Positions 6,393 to 16,343 of a stretch of 64,000 nt of DNA are shown here, one piece after another. Each line of letters opens with the position of its first letter. Within the stretch, counting starts at the first letter, position 1. The DNA comes from MFD04580-c1 sp963702995. Lineage in GTDB: Bacteria; Planctomycetota; Phycisphaerae; Tepidisphaerales; Tepidisphaeraceae. The stretch lies in contig OY969783.1 of the NCBI GenBank assembly GCA_963702995.1, forward strand, positions 6,448,001 to 6,512,000. Reading direction: 5' to 3'. The notes below the pieces were generated by a model, which did no database searches, was not told the origin of the DNA, and was given only the letters and a program-made list of their open reading frames with translations. Made by a program: the position numbers and the translations under genes.

Positions 6393-9300
6393 CTAAATTG
6401 TCTTCCGAGCCCTGACCGCCTCCGCATCCCGCATGGACAGGTCGGGGTATTCGGCATCGCGGCCGACGTCGGGGCGGCGCTTCCAGCTTCTCGCGCAGGC
6501 TTTGTACGTATCGCGCCGGTCGAGCACCTCGACGACGACAGCCGCCCCTTCGGCCTTGTCGCCAAAGGACCAGCAGCCGGCGCCGACCATGTCCTCCAGG
6601 TCGGACCCGTAGGCGGCGAGGCGGGCGCGGGCCGCTTCGTCCTTCACCTGATAGATCACTTCCGCGTCCAGCGCCTTGTACTTGCCGATCTGCCGGGTCA
6701 GCTTGTCGATCTGGCCAAGGGCGTCATCGCGCAACGCCATCAGTTGCTTCCATTCAAGCTTCTGCTCCTCCGAGGGTCGGTTGGGCGACGGCTCGGGGAG
6801 AAGGGCCAGATGCACGCTGGGGAGATCGACGTCCTCGTGCGGCTTGTGGGTGATGAACTCCCACGCCTCGTCGGCCGTGAAGACCAGGATCGGGGCGAGC
6901 AGCTTGGTTAGGGCGACAACCATCCTGTGCATCACCGTCTGGCAGCGCCGGCGGAGGGGGGAAGTGACGGGCTCGCAGTAGAGCCGGTCTTTCATCGCGT
7001 TGCCGTAGACGGCGCTGATCTGCACTGAGCAGAAATCGTGCAGCAGGCGGAAGACGCGGTGGAGCTGGTACGCGTCGTACGCCTCGCGAACGTCGATGAT
7101 CAGTTGATCCAGCTCGGCGGCCGCCCAGCCGTCGAGGCTGTTGGGCGGGATCGGCAGACTGTCCGGCCGCGGGTCAAAGTCGTACAGGTTTGACAGGAGG
7201 TAGCGGACGGTATTGCGGATCTTGCGGTACTTGTCGCCAAACTCCTGGATGGCCTTGGGGCTGGTCGGGATGTCGCCCTGGTAGTCAACGCTGCTGGCCC
7301 AGAGGCGGAGCAGATCGGCGCCGTGGCGATTGATCTCGTCAACCGCCTTGACGTATTCCGGGTCGCTCTTGCTCACCTTTGTGCCGTCGGGCTTGACGAC
7401 GAAGCCGTGCGTCAACACCTGTTTGAACGGCGCCTGACCCGTCGCGCCCAGGCTCGGCAGGAGCGAGAGCTGGAACCAGCCGCGATGCTGGTCGGACCCT
7501 TCGAGATAGAGATCGGCCGGGAAGTGCAGGTACGAGCGGCTCTGCAGGACGGCGTGCCAGGAGCTGCCGCTTTCGAACCAGACGTCGAAGATGTCGGTCT
7601 CTTTGCGGAGCGTCGCGGCGTCGAAGCCAGGCGGGTAGGCGAAGTCAGCCCCTAAGAGTTGCGCAGCGGGCGTGGTAAACCAGGCTTCCGAGCCGTGCTC
7701 GCGGAAATGCCGCGAGACCGCCCGAACCGACCCTGGCGTGAGCAGTGCCTTCCCTTGCTCGTTGTAGAAGACCGGGATCGGCAACCCCCAAGCGCGCTGG
7801 CGGGAGATGCACCAGTCGGGGCGGCTGTCGAGCATGCCGGTCAGGCGGCTCTGGCCCCAGGCGGGGATGAAGGTGACAGTGGGGGACGCCGAAGCGTCGA
7901 GCTTCCGCCGGTCCTCTTTCAGGTAGTCTTCGACGCGAGCACGCTTCCTGTCGGCTGCCTCGTTTGCCGGGGTATCCAGCATCTTGTGCCAGTTGCCGCC
8001 AACCTGGCGGATGGCACGCTCACGGAGGGTCTTCGCCGGCGGCTGGACGAGCTCGTCCGGCAGTAGATAACGTTTGTCCATCGCCACGAACCACTGCTCG
8101 GTGGCGCGGAAGATGATCGGCGTGCGGCTGCGCCAATCGTGCGGGTAGCTGTGGAGCACCGGCCGCTCCGCAAAAAGGACGTTCCGCTGGCGAAGCTCGG
8201 CGGTGATCAGCCCGTTCCCCTCCTTGGTCGTCTTGCCGCGGATGAACCCCGGCACGGTCTCATCGAAGCGGCCGTTGGCCAGGACGGGGCTGTAGACGTC
8301 CAACCCTTCGCGGATGCCGGTTTCGTAGTCGTCTTCGCCATGGCCGGGCGCGGTGTGAACCAGGCCGGTGCCGTCGGTGGTGGTCACGTAGTCGGCGGCG
8401 ACGACGCGGCCGCGTCGGTCGATGAACGGGTGCCCGTACTCCCAGCCGAGCAGGTCTTTCCCGGCGACCGTGGCGACCTTCTGGAAGCGGCCGACTTCTT
8501 TGTTCGCCGTAAAGAGCGTCTCGACGAGCGCCTCGGCCACCACGCCCGCCCGGGTGACGCCGGCCCGGTCATACCGGACGACCGCGTAGGCGACGTCGGG
8601 GTTCACGGCGACCGCCAGGTTCGCCGGGAGCGTCCAGGGCGTGGTCGTCCAGACGAGCAGGTGCAGGTCGGGGCCGTGCTCGGTCTGGGTGGCGACGGCG
8701 AACTCGACGAAGACGCTCGGGTCGGTGACGTCCTGATATTCCAATTCGGCATCGGCCAGCGCCGTCTGATTGGCGACCGACCAGGGGACAGGCTTGAGTT
8801 TCTTGTAAACCAGCCCCGCGGCCACAAAGCGCGCGAAGACTTCCAGCGTGTCGGCCTCATACTCCGGCTTGAGGGTCAGGTAGGGGTTCTGCCACTCCCC
8901 GAGGATGCCGAGCCGCTGGAACTGCTCGGACTGAAGTTCGGCATATTTCTCCGCGTAGGCGAAGCATCGCCTCCGCACGTCCACAACCGACAAGTCGCGG
9001 AGGTTCTTCCCTTCTTTCTTGATCTCCTCCTGGATTTTGTGCTCGATCGGCAGCCCGTGGCAGTCCCACCCGGGCACGTAGGGCGTGCGATGCCCCTGCA
9101 TGGAGCGAAATCGGAGGATCACATCCTTGAGGGTCTTGTTGATCAGGTGGCCGATATGGATGTCGCCATTGGCGAACGGCGGGCCATCGTGCAGAACCCA
9201 GGTGCCGCGGGTATGCCGAGCGGAGGTTTGGAGCTTCTCGTAGAGCCGGGCTTCTTTCCATCGCGACAGGCGGGCGGGCTCATTGGCGGTGAGGTTCGCC

Positions 9301-9413
9301 TGCATTGGAAAGTCGGTCTGCGGGAGGTTGAGCGTCTCCTTATAGGGGTTCTTTTCGCCCTTGGGCTGGCCGGCGGCGGGGGAGGCGGGTTTATCCTTCG
9401 TGGGAGTGGACAT
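6393..9413 (-). CDS. ileS: Isoleucyl-tRNA synthetase
   Basis: A complete 1006-residue class I synthetase that charges tRNA-Ile. HIGH is present as HIGH at residues 86-89, after the DGPPFANGD block, and KMSKS appears as KVSKS near residue 677, after LTHGFVVKPDGT. The long CP1 editing insert (TTTPWTLPAN, GTGLVHTAPGHGEDD) is intact. The C-terminus ends in YKACARSWKRRPDVG...YPDLSMRDAEAV: this aligns with the four-Cys zinc finger of bacterial IleRS, but only the first Cys is kept, the others reading Ser, Ser and Asp. No frameshift is present over 3 kb. It is transcribed alone, with 490-540 bases of non-coding DNA upstream. Confidence 0.97.
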   Translation of the reverse strand: MSTPTKDKPASPAAGQPKGEKNPYKETLNLPQTDFPMQANLTANEPARLSRWKEARLYEKLQTSARHTRGTWVLHDGPPFANGDIHIGHLINKTLKDVILRFRSMQGHRTPYVPGWDCHGLPIEHKIQEEIKKEGKNLRDLSVVDVRRRCFAYAEKYAELQSEQFQRLGILGEWQNPYLTLKPEYEADTLEVFARFVAAGLVYKKLKPVPWSVANQTALADAELEYQDVTDPSVFVEFAVATQTEHGPDLHLLVWTTTPWTLPANLAVAVNPDVAYAVVRYDRAGVTRAGVVAEALVETLFTANKEVGRFQKVATVAGKDLLGWEYGHPFIDRRGRVVAADYVTTTDGTGLVHTAPGHGEDDYETGIREGLDVYSPVLANGRFDETVPGFIRGKTTKEGNGLITAELRQRNVLFAERPVLHSYPHDWRSRTPIIFRATEQWFVAMDKRYLLPDELVQPPAKTLRERAIRQVGGNWHKMLDTPANEAADRKRARVEDYLKEDRRKLDASASPTVTFIPAWGQSRLTGMLDSRPDWCISRQRAWGLPIPVFYNEQGKALLTPGSVRAVSRHFREHGSEAWFTTPAAQLLGADFAYPPGFDAATLRKETDIFDVWFESGSSWHAVLQSRSYLHFPADLYLEGSDQHRGWFQLSLLPSLGATGQAPFKQVLTHGFVVKPDGTKVSKSDPEYVKAVDEINRHGADLLRLWASSVDYQGDIPTSPKAIQEFGDKYRKIRNTVRYLLSNLYDFDPRPDSLPIPPNSLDGWAAAELDQLIIDVREAYDAYQLHRVFRLLHDFCSVQISAVYGNAMKDRLYCEPVTSPLRRRCQTVMHRMVVALTKLLAPILVFTADEAWEFITHKPHEDVDLPSVHLALLPEPSPNRPSEEQKLEWKQLMALRDDALGQIDKLTRQIGKYKALDAEVIYQVKDEAARARLAAYGSDLEDMVGAGCWSFGDKAEGAAVVVEVLDRRDTYKACARSWKRRPDVGRDAEYPDLSMRDAEAVRARKTI

Positions 9414-9954
9414 AAAGCCTTATAGGTCTGCCGAATGATCGTTCGCCGGCGGCCGCCAGAACGGCCGCTGCAAGCAGCCACCCGGACGACCCGAGCCAAC
9501 TGCCCGCCGCCGGCCCCGCCGCAAAACCGATGGAGGGGCTACCTTAGCGGATGGGCCCGCGTCGTCCAAGAGGCGTCAACGCTCTGTGAACGACGCTCAA
9601 GAAGCCTCGCCGGCTGGACTTGTTGCGCCGAGGCGCGTCAGGTCGGCGGGCAGACGCCGAGCGCGGCGATAGCGCTATGAGCCCAAACGGTTTCGCGGAC
9701 GACATTATGACGGCGTCTACACGTTTCCAGTGGAACGTGACTTATCGGGAAGCAAATAATCGTAATTCGGCAGAAAGCTGAAATGAAACTGCTTGCGGCA
9801 CCGATCCTAGAGACGTAACGTCGATCAAAGTCGGCTACGCGGCAGGCGTCGAGCGCTGCCGGGTGGAGAAGGCGCGGGCGCAGGGCTGTGCGGGCGCGGG
9901 GATTTGCCTATCTCTGGGTCGTCAAATCGGGCATTTCACAAAGTAGAGGGCTTC
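9414..9954. other. Non-coding gap between divergent ileS and the FG-GAP gene
   Basis: I see no convincing gene here. The stretch 9700-9850 is lower in GC than its surroundings and probably carries the promoters of both divergent genes. No T-box, riboswitch or clear operator was recognised. Confidence 0.5.
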
Positions 9955-12900
9955 ATGTCACGGAACGCGAACGATCTGGCGGCTGTCGGTACACGCATTC
10001 GACGCTTCATCGGCTCCAAGCGGCGTCCCACCATCGCCGCGCGGGAAGCGATCGCGCATGCGGTGGCGGCGGTCGAGATCCTCGAGGGGCGGATTTGCCT
10101 CAGCGCCACAGCGTTCGGCGGCGCCACCCACTACGCGGCCGGGGCGACTCCAGGCGCCGTGGCCACCGATGACTTTAACGACGACGGCAGCCCCGACCTG
10201 GTTGTGGCCCACCCCGGCGGCAACAGCGTCTCGCTTCTGCTGAATGACGGGAACGGCGCCTTCGGTTCACCCCACAACCTGACCACCGGCGCCGGCCCGG
10301 TCGCCGCGGTGACCGGCGACTTCAACAGCGACGGCGAGTCGGACATCGCCACCGCCAACGCGGGCGACGGGACTGTGACCTTCCTCCTGGGGGACGGAAC
10401 TGGTGCGTTCACGAAGGTCTCGACGGCCGCCGGCAGCATCCCCGGCACGCTCACAGGGATTGCGGTAGGCGACTTCAACGGCGATGGCAACAGCGACGTT
10501 GCCGTCACATCCACCACGGGCGTGTACATGATCGCCTCAAACGGGGATGGCACCTTCGCGGCGCCGTCTCTTGTCTTTGGCGGCTCGTTCGCCGGCGTGG
10601 CGGTCGGCGACTTTAACGCCGACGGGAGCGACGACCTCGCCGTTACCGACCCGGCGGGGGGAAAGGTGGACGTGGCTCTGGGGAACGGCGACGGCACGTT
10701 CGGCACGGCGACCGCCTTCGCCGCGGGCGCAGGGGCGGCCGCCATCGCGACCGGCGACCTGAACGGGGACGGCGTCACCGACATCGCGGTGACCAATCCG
10801 GGCAGCAACAGCGTCAACGTCCTGCTTGGGAACGGAGCCCAACAGTCCCCCGGGAGCGGTGGCGGCCCGATCTTGATTTACCCGCCGGCCCCCACGCCTG
10901 TGCCGCAACCTTCCCCGGTCGGCGGGGCGCCTCTCTCGGCAACCGCCGTCGCGATTGGGGTCGTCAACGGCGGTGCCGTTTCGACGGGATCCGGCTCCTC
11001 TGGCACCGGCTCCTCTGGCACCGGCTCCTCTGGCACCGGCTCCTCTGGCGGCGCTTCCAGCGGGGGCTATCTCAGCGGTGACGGCACTTTCGCCGCTCCG
11101 GTCGCCATTTCCGTTGGCGCGGGGCCGTCGGCCATCACGACAGCCCAGCTTGGGAACGGCGGCACTGATGACCTCATTGTCTCCAACGCCGGCTCGAACA
11201 CGGTGACGATCGTCCAGGGCGGCGCCGACGGCCGCTTCTCCAGCAGCACGGTTAAGCTCGGGAGCGGCCCGGCGGGCGTGGCGGCCGCCGATTTTAATGG
11301 CGATGGCGGGATCGACCTCGCCGTTTCCAACGGCGCGGGCGACGGCGTAGACGTCGCGGATCAACTGACGGCCGACGTCGGCGTTTCCGTCTCCGCGCCG
11401 ACCACGGCGGTCATCAATTCCAACCTCACCTATGCCGTGACCGTCACCAACAGCGGCCAGGGGACGGCGTCGAATGTCGCGCTGATCGACAGCCTGCCGG
11501 ACGGCGCGTCGTTCGTGTCGGCTTCTACGAGCAAGGGGACGGTTGACACCTCGGGGTTGAACGCGGCCCCGACGCCGGGCGTCATCTCAAACGTCGGGCA
11601 GAACGGCATCACCGTGAACATCGGGGATGTGGCGCCTGGCGAGACGGTGACAATCACATTGACAGTTAAAGCAAAGAATTACGGGAATGCGAACAACTGG
11701 GCCTCTGTCTCCACGTCATCGATCAACTCCGACTACTCCAACAGCTATGCCAGCAGCGCAACGGCCATCGTCGGCGCGACGGGGGCTGAGCTGGCGGTGA
11801 CTCAGACCGCCACGCCGTGGTATGCAAAGGTGGGGGATGACCTCACGTTCGATATCACCGTGACCAACAATGGCCCCGATACCGCCAACGGCGTAACCCT
11901 GACAGACTTGCTGCCGGCGGGAGTCAGCCTGGTTTCGGCCACCGCGAGCCAGGGGACGGTCAACACATCGACGGCGGGGCAGGTTGACGTCGCCCTCGGC
12001 GACCTCGCCGACGGTGCTTCGGCGACGATCAAGGTCACGATCAAGTCAACCGCGGTCGGCACGCTTGAGAACACGGTGAACGCCGCGCCGGCCGACCCGG
12101 CGCAGGACCCGTTCCCCGACAACAACTCCTCAACGCTCGACACCTTCGCCTATGACCAGAACGGGCCTTTCCCGGTGAACTTCGGCGGCGGCGGCGTCGT
12201 CGGCCCAACCGGAACCCCGACGCCGACCCCCACACCGACTGGGCAAGGGGGCGCCGGCCTGCCCGGCGGCGGCCATGCGAACCTGCGCATCAGCGATGTA
12301 AAGATGACCGACAGCAAGACGGGGACGACCGATTTTGTTTTCACGGTGAAGCGCACCGGCTATCTCGCGGCCGCGACAACGGTCAAGTTCGCCACGGCCA
12401 ACGGCACCGCCAAGGCCGGCACCGACTACACCGCCGAAAGCGGCAAACTGACGTTCAAGCCTAATGTTTCAAAGCTGACGATCACGGTCCCCGTGAAGGG
12501 CGACCCCAACGGCGACGCCGATGAGACGTTTACCGTAAAGCTGAGCAACCCGACGAACGGCCAGATCCGTTACGGCACGGGGACGGGGACGATCGTCGCG
12601 GTAAAGAAGCCGGCGGCCGCGGGCGGGGCGATCCGGATCAACTTCCAGCCGTCGAAGGATGGCCCGACCCCGCGGTACAAGACCGATTCCGGCCTTACGT
12701 TTGGCAATCGCGGCGGCGGGTACGCGTACGGCTGGAACTCCGACGTCTCGGCGTCGGCGGTGGACCGGCACCTGCTGGCCGATCAGCGGTATGACACCTT
12801 CATCCCACTGGCCAACGCGGGGGCGGGCGGCAAGTGGGAGATCGCCCTGGCGAACGGGAAGTACAAGGTGCGCATCGTGGCTGGCGACGCCGGGTCGATC

Positions 12901-13083
12901 GCGGGGAACTACCAGATCAACGCCGAAGGGAAGCTCATCGTCAGCGGTAAGGCAACCGCGAAACATCACTTTGTGGAAGGGACCTCGACGGTGAATATCG
13001 CCGACGGGCGTCTGACCCTGACCAGTGCGGCCGCCGCCCTGAACAACAAGCTGGACTTCATCGTCATTACGCCGGTGAAATAG
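9955..13083 (+). CDS. Large secreted FG-GAP/VCBS, DUF11 and Calx-beta repeat protein with LExR-type N-terminal motif
   Basis: About 1042 residues. The N-terminus lacks a classic signal peptide but carries VEILEGRICLSA (residues about 40-51), matching the L-E-x-R-x-L-L-S motif found near the N-terminus of many planctomycete surface proteins. Residues about 60-470 hold repeated D-x-N-x-D-G-x-x-D motifs of FG-GAP/VCBS blades, probable Ca-binding propeller units. Two DUF11 (Ig-like) domains follow at about 475-590 and 611-720, then a Calx-beta domain at about 775-885 (TANGTAKAGTDYT), then a malectin-like C-terminal domain at about 890-1042 (INFQP...YGWN). A GSSGT repeat linker interrupts the blades. 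It is likely an adhesive or carbohydrate-binding cell-surface protein. Start 9955 follows GAGGG; a terminator follows the stop. Confidence 0.8.
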   Translation: MSRNANDLAAVGTRIRRFIGSKRRPTIAAREAIAHAVAAVEILEGRICLSATAFGGATHYAAGATPGAVATDDFNDDGSPDLVVAHPGGNSVSLLLNDGNGAFGSPHNLTTGAGPVAAVTGDFNSDGESDIATANAGDGTVTFLLGDGTGAFTKVSTAAGSIPGTLTGIAVGDFNGDGNSDVAVTSTTGVYMIASNGDGTFAAPSLVFGGSFAGVAVGDFNADGSDDLAVTDPAGGKVDVALGNGDGTFGTATAFAAGAGAAAIATGDLNGDGVTDIAVTNPGSNSVNVLLGNGAQQSPGSGGGPILIYPPAPTPVPQPSPVGGAPLSATAVAIGVVNGGAVSTGSGSSGTGSSGTGSSGTGSSGGASSGGYLSGDGTFAAPVAISVGAGPSAITTAQLGNGGTDDLIVSNAGSNTVTIVQGGADGRFSSSTVKLGSGPAGVAAADFNGDGGIDLAVSNGAGDGVDVADQLTADVGVSVSAPTTAVINSNLTYAVTVTNSGQGTASNVALIDSLPDGASFVSASTSKGTVDTSGLNAAPTPGVISNVGQNGITVNIGDVAPGETVTITLTVKAKNYGNANNWASVSTSSINSDYSNSYASSATAIVGATGAELAVTQTATPWYAKVGDDLTFDITVTNNGPDTANGVTLTDLLPAGVSLVSATASQGTVNTSTAGQVDVALGDLADGASATIKVTIKSTAVGTLENTVNAAPADPAQDPFPDNNSSTLDTFAYDQNGPFPVNFGGGGVVGPTGTPTPTPTPTGQGGAGLPGGGHANLRISDVKMTDSKTGTTDFVFTVKRTGYLAAATTVKFATANGTAKAGTDYTAESGKLTFKPNVSKLTITVPVKGDPNGDADETFTVKLSNPTNGQIRYGTGTGTIVAVKKPAAAGGAIRINFQPSKDGPTPRYKTDSGLTFGNRGGGYAYGWNSDVSASAVDRHLLADQRYDTFIPLANAGAGGKWEIALANGKYKVRIVAGDAGSIAGNYQINAEGKLIVSGKATAKHHFVEGTSTVNIADGRLTLTSAAAALNNKLDFIVITPVK
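10993..11052 (+). repeat. 15-bp tandem repeat inside the FG-GAP gene
   Basis: GGCTCCTCTGGCACC occurs three times exactly (10993-11037), followed by a fourth diverged unit. It encodes GSSGT units. The 15-base period keeps the frame, so copy-number change would only alter linker length. Confidence 0.85.
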
Positions 13084-13088
13084 GGAGG

Positions 13089-13127
13089 CTCCCCGTTTCG
13101 GAAGCAGCGAAACGGGGAGTCTCCCCT
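13089..13127. terminator. Shared terminator between convergent FG-GAP and RND genes
   Basis: CTCCCCGTTTC (13089-13099) pairs perfectly with GAAACGGGGAG (13109-13119) around a nine-base loop; TCTCCCCTTTCTT follows. It lies between two converging stop codons (13083 and 13131) and can serve both strands. Confidence 0.75.
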
Positions 13128-13130
13128 TTC

Positions 13131-16100
13131 TTAGCGGCCGTCGCCGTTCGCCGCGAGGGCGCGGAGGGGTTGGCGGGCGGCGAGGGGGCGGTCGCCGGGC
13201 ACGGCGTGGCTCGTGCGGCTCGATCGGAAGAAGCTGGTCCTGTCGAGCACCTTCTCCTGAAAGTCCTCCAGGTACAGATAGATCGCGGGGGTCACGTAAA
13301 GCGTGATGAACTGGCTGACGACCAGGCCGCCGATGATCACCAGGCCCAGCGGCTGGCGGCTTTCGCCATCAGCGCCGAACTTCAGGGCGATGGGGATGGC
13401 GCCCATGATCGCCGCCAGCGTGGTCATGATGATCGGGCGGAAGCGGTCCATGCTGGCGTCGTGGATCGCCTGCGGCGCCGTCTGACCTTCGCTGATCCGC
13501 TGCAGTGCGAAATCGACGATCATGATCCCGTTCTTCTTCACGATCCCCATCAGCATGAACATGCCGATGAACGCGTAGAGCGACGCCTCCGAGCCGAACA
13601 GGTAAAGCGTCGCCAGCCCGCCCACCAGCGCCACCGGCAACGATGAGAGAACCGTGATCGGATGAAGGTAGCTCTCGTACAACACGCCGAGGATGACGTA
13701 CATCACGAAGACCGCGAGGATCATCAGCGTGATCAGGCTGCTGACGGTGTCGCGGAAGGTCAGCGCCTCGCCCTGCAAGCTGCCGCGCATCGAAGCGGGG
13801 AGGATGTCCTTGGCGGCCGCCTCAATGTACTTCGTCGCGTCGCCGATCGCCACGCCTGGGTTCAGGTTGAAGTTGATCGTGACGGCCGTGAACTGGTTCA
13901 GGTGGTTCACCGACTGCGGCCCCAGCGACGGCGTCCACTTCGCCACGGCGTTCAGGGGGATGGTGCGGGCGCCGTCGTCGCTCTTGATGTAGAGCAGTGA
14001 GAGGTCGTCCGGGTCGCTCCGGGCCTGGTCCTTCACTTCAAGGATGACCTGGTACTGGTCGTTCGGCCGCTTGATCAGGTAAACGTAGTTCTGGCTGTAG
14101 GCATTGCGGATCAGGTTCAGGATGCGGGTCTCTGAGACGTTGTAGGTCTTCGCCTGGTCCCGCAGGATGTCGATCTTCAGGCTCGGGGTGTGGTTGAAGA
14201 GGTCGGAGATCGCCGTCGCGAACATCTTGCCAGGCCCCATCTGCTGGCGAAGCTTGCCCATCAGCTTCTCCGACGCCTCGTTCACCTCGGCCGGGTTGAT
14301 CCCTGAAACCGCGTACGCAAACTGCCCCTGCTGGTGAGCGGTGGCCCCGGTGCTGATCTGCAACACCGGCTGCGGCTGCAGAAAGGCCATGAGCCCCGGC
14401 AGTTTCCCGGTAATGCCGCCCATCATCTGGCCGGCGACGGCCTGGATCGGCGCGCGTTCCTTCGGGGATTTGAGAAACCCAAGCAGGAACCCCTGGTTCC
14501 CGGCCAGGAAGCCGGAGTTCCCGGTCATACTGAAGGTCATGTCAACGGCCGGGTTCTCCTGGAGGACCTTCTCGGCCTTGCTCTGATAGGCGTGCATCTT
14601 CTCCGGCGAGCTGCCTTCCGCGGCGATCATCACGCCGAGGATGAACGAGCTGTCGCCGACGGGCAGGAACGCCTTGGGGACGCGCTGAAAGAGCCAGACC
14701 GTCCCCCCCAGGCACATCAGCCAGGTCACCGCCGACACCCACCGGTGCCGAAGGAAGAACCAGAGCGAGCGGCCGTAGACGTCCAGCACGCGCTGCTCGA
14801 CCCCGCCCATGATCCGTTCCATGAAGGTCTTCCGCGACCCGTGCCCGCGCTGGGAGAGGAGCCGGGCGCACATGAGGGGCGTCAGCGTCAGCGAGACGAT
14901 CCCGCTCGCGAAGATCGCGACGATGATCGTCATCGAGAACTCACGGAAGATGCGGCCGACCAAACCTCCCATGAACACCAGCGGCAGGAAGACGGCCGCC
15001 AGAGAAACCGTCATCGACAGGATGGTGAAGCTGATCTCCTTCGCCGAGTTCACGGCGGCGACCGCCGGCACTTCGTTGAACTTCTCCATTCGCCGAACCG
15101 TGTTCTCCAGGAAGACGATGGCGTCGTCCACCAGGAACCCGATCGCCAGCGTGATCGCCATAAGCGAAAGGTTGTCCAGGCTATAGCCAAGCATTCGCAT
15201 CACGATGAACGTGAGCAGCAACGACAGCGGCAGGGCGACGGCGGGGATCAACGTATCGGCCGCTCGACCCAGGAAGACGAAGATCACGATCACCACCAGC
15301 GCGAAGGCGATGACGAGCGTCTCCTCGACGTCACTCACGCTGTTCCGAATGGTTTCGGACCGATCGTAAATCTTCTTCACCCAGACGGACGGCGGGAGCT
15401 GCGCCTGGATGGCGGGCGCGGCGTCGGTAATCTCCTGCGCGACTTGTACGGCATTGGCGCCCGCCTGACGGAAGACCGCCACGACCACGGTCGCCGACGG
15501 CACGGTGCGGCCGCGCACCCAGAAGCGCATGTCCACGCGCTCATCCTGCACCGTGTCCCGGGCGGTCGCGATGTCGCGGAGATAGACCGGGTTGTTGTTC
15601 TTGTCGTTGAGAATGAGCCGGTTGTACTCTTCGGCCCGATCGAGCTGTCCCTGCGGCTCGAGCAGGAAGCTGCGATTTCGCCCGTCGAGCTGACCGGCCC
15701 CAAGATTGGCGGTCCCGGCGCGAATAGTGGCATTGAGGTCATCGACGGTGATGCCGCGGATCGCCATGGCGGAGGGATCGGCCTTGATACGGACGGCCGA
15801 TTGCGTCCCATAAACATCGACGCGGCTGACGCCGGGCAGGATGCTGATCCCCTGGCGGACCTGCGTGGCGGCGAAGTCGTACAACTGGCCCGCCGTGACG
15901 CTGTCGCTGGTCAGGCCGATGTACATGATCGGCTGATCGTTGGGGTTGGTCTTGCTGAAGGTCGGAGGGCTGGGCAGATCGACGGGGAGCTGGCCTGTGG
16001 CCTGGGTGATGGCGGTCTGCACGTCCGTGGCGGCCGCGTCGATGCTCTTGTCGAGCGCGAACTGGAGCGTGAAGGCCGTGTGCCCCTGCCCGCTGTTGCT

Positions 16101-16343
16101 GGTGACCAGTTCCAGCCCGTTGATCTGCATGAACTGCCGCTCGAGCGGCGTGGCGACGTTGTTCGCCATCGTCTCCGGCGTGGCGCCAGGATAATTCACC
16201 TGGACCTGGATGACCGGGTAGTCAACGGCGGGCAGGTCGTTCACCGGCAGCGAGAAGTACGAAAGCACGCCGAAGAGAATGGCCGACACCGTGAGCAGCG
16301 TCGTCATCACCGGCAGGCGAATGAAGGGCGCGGAAAGGTTCAC
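13131..16343 (-). CDS. RND efflux pump inner-membrane transporter (AcrB/MdtB-like)
   Basis: A complete 1070-residue RND permease that exports small molecules using the proton gradient as part of a tripartite pump. The N-terminus (MNLSAPFIRLPVMTTLL) and the NYPGATPETMANNVATPLE block are typical of the HAE1/MdtBC branch. The proton-relay Asp pair is in GFLVDDAIVFLENTVRR (residues about 406-408), and the TM10 Lys is in MGIVKKNGIMIVDFA. Two large periplasmic loops and twelve membrane segments fit the length. Its start overlaps the stop of the upstream adaptor gene by four bases (ATGA), so they are translationally coupled. No outer-membrane TolC-type gene is next to it. No frameshift is seen. Confidence 0.95.
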   Translation of the reverse strand: MNLSAPFIRLPVMTTLLTVSAILFGVLSYFSLPVNDLPAVDYPVIQVQVNYPGATPETMANNVATPLERQFMQINGLELVTSNSGQGHTAFTLQFALDKSIDAAATDVQTAITQATGQLPVDLPSPPTFSKTNPNDQPIMYIGLTSDSVTAGQLYDFAATQVRQGISILPGVSRVDVYGTQSAVRIKADPSAMAIRGITVDDLNATIRAGTANLGAGQLDGRNRSFLLEPQGQLDRAEEYNRLILNDKNNNPVYLRDIATARDTVQDERVDMRFWVRGRTVPSATVVVAVFRQAGANAVQVAQEITDAAPAIQAQLPPSVWVKKIYDRSETIRNSVSDVEETLVIAFALVVIVIFVFLGRAADTLIPAVALPLSLLLTFIVMRMLGYSLDNLSLMAITLAIGFLVDDAIVFLENTVRRMEKFNEVPAVAAVNSAKEISFTILSMTVSLAAVFLPLVFMGGLVGRIFREFSMTIIVAIFASGIVSLTLTPLMCARLLSQRGHGSRKTFMERIMGGVEQRVLDVYGRSLWFFLRHRWVSAVTWLMCLGGTVWLFQRVPKAFLPVGDSSFILGVMIAAEGSSPEKMHAYQSKAEKVLQENPAVDMTFSMTGNSGFLAGNQGFLLGFLKSPKERAPIQAVAGQMMGGITGKLPGLMAFLQPQPVLQISTGATAHQQGQFAYAVSGINPAEVNEASEKLMGKLRQQMGPGKMFATAISDLFNHTPSLKIDILRDQAKTYNVSETRILNLIRNAYSQNYVYLIKRPNDQYQVILEVKDQARSDPDDLSLLYIKSDDGARTIPLNAVAKWTPSLGPQSVNHLNQFTAVTINFNLNPGVAIGDATKYIEAAAKDILPASMRGSLQGEALTFRDTVSSLITLMILAVFVMYVILGVLYESYLHPITVLSSLPVALVGGLATLYLFGSEASLYAFIGMFMLMGIVKKNGIMIVDFALQRISEGQTAPQAIHDASMDRFRPIIMTTLAAIMGAIPIALKFGADGESRQPLGLVIIGGLVVSQFITLYVTPAIYLYLEDFQEKVLDRTSFFRSSRTSHAVPGDRPLAARQPLRALAANGDGR

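Noticed and set aside
8139..9425. A 428-residue open frame opposite ileS
   Set aside because: Antisense shadow of the conserved synthetase; no start signal or motif.
9435..9680. Small gene in the ileS-FG-GAP gap
   Set aside because: Composition like antisense frames, no ribosome site, no recognised motif.
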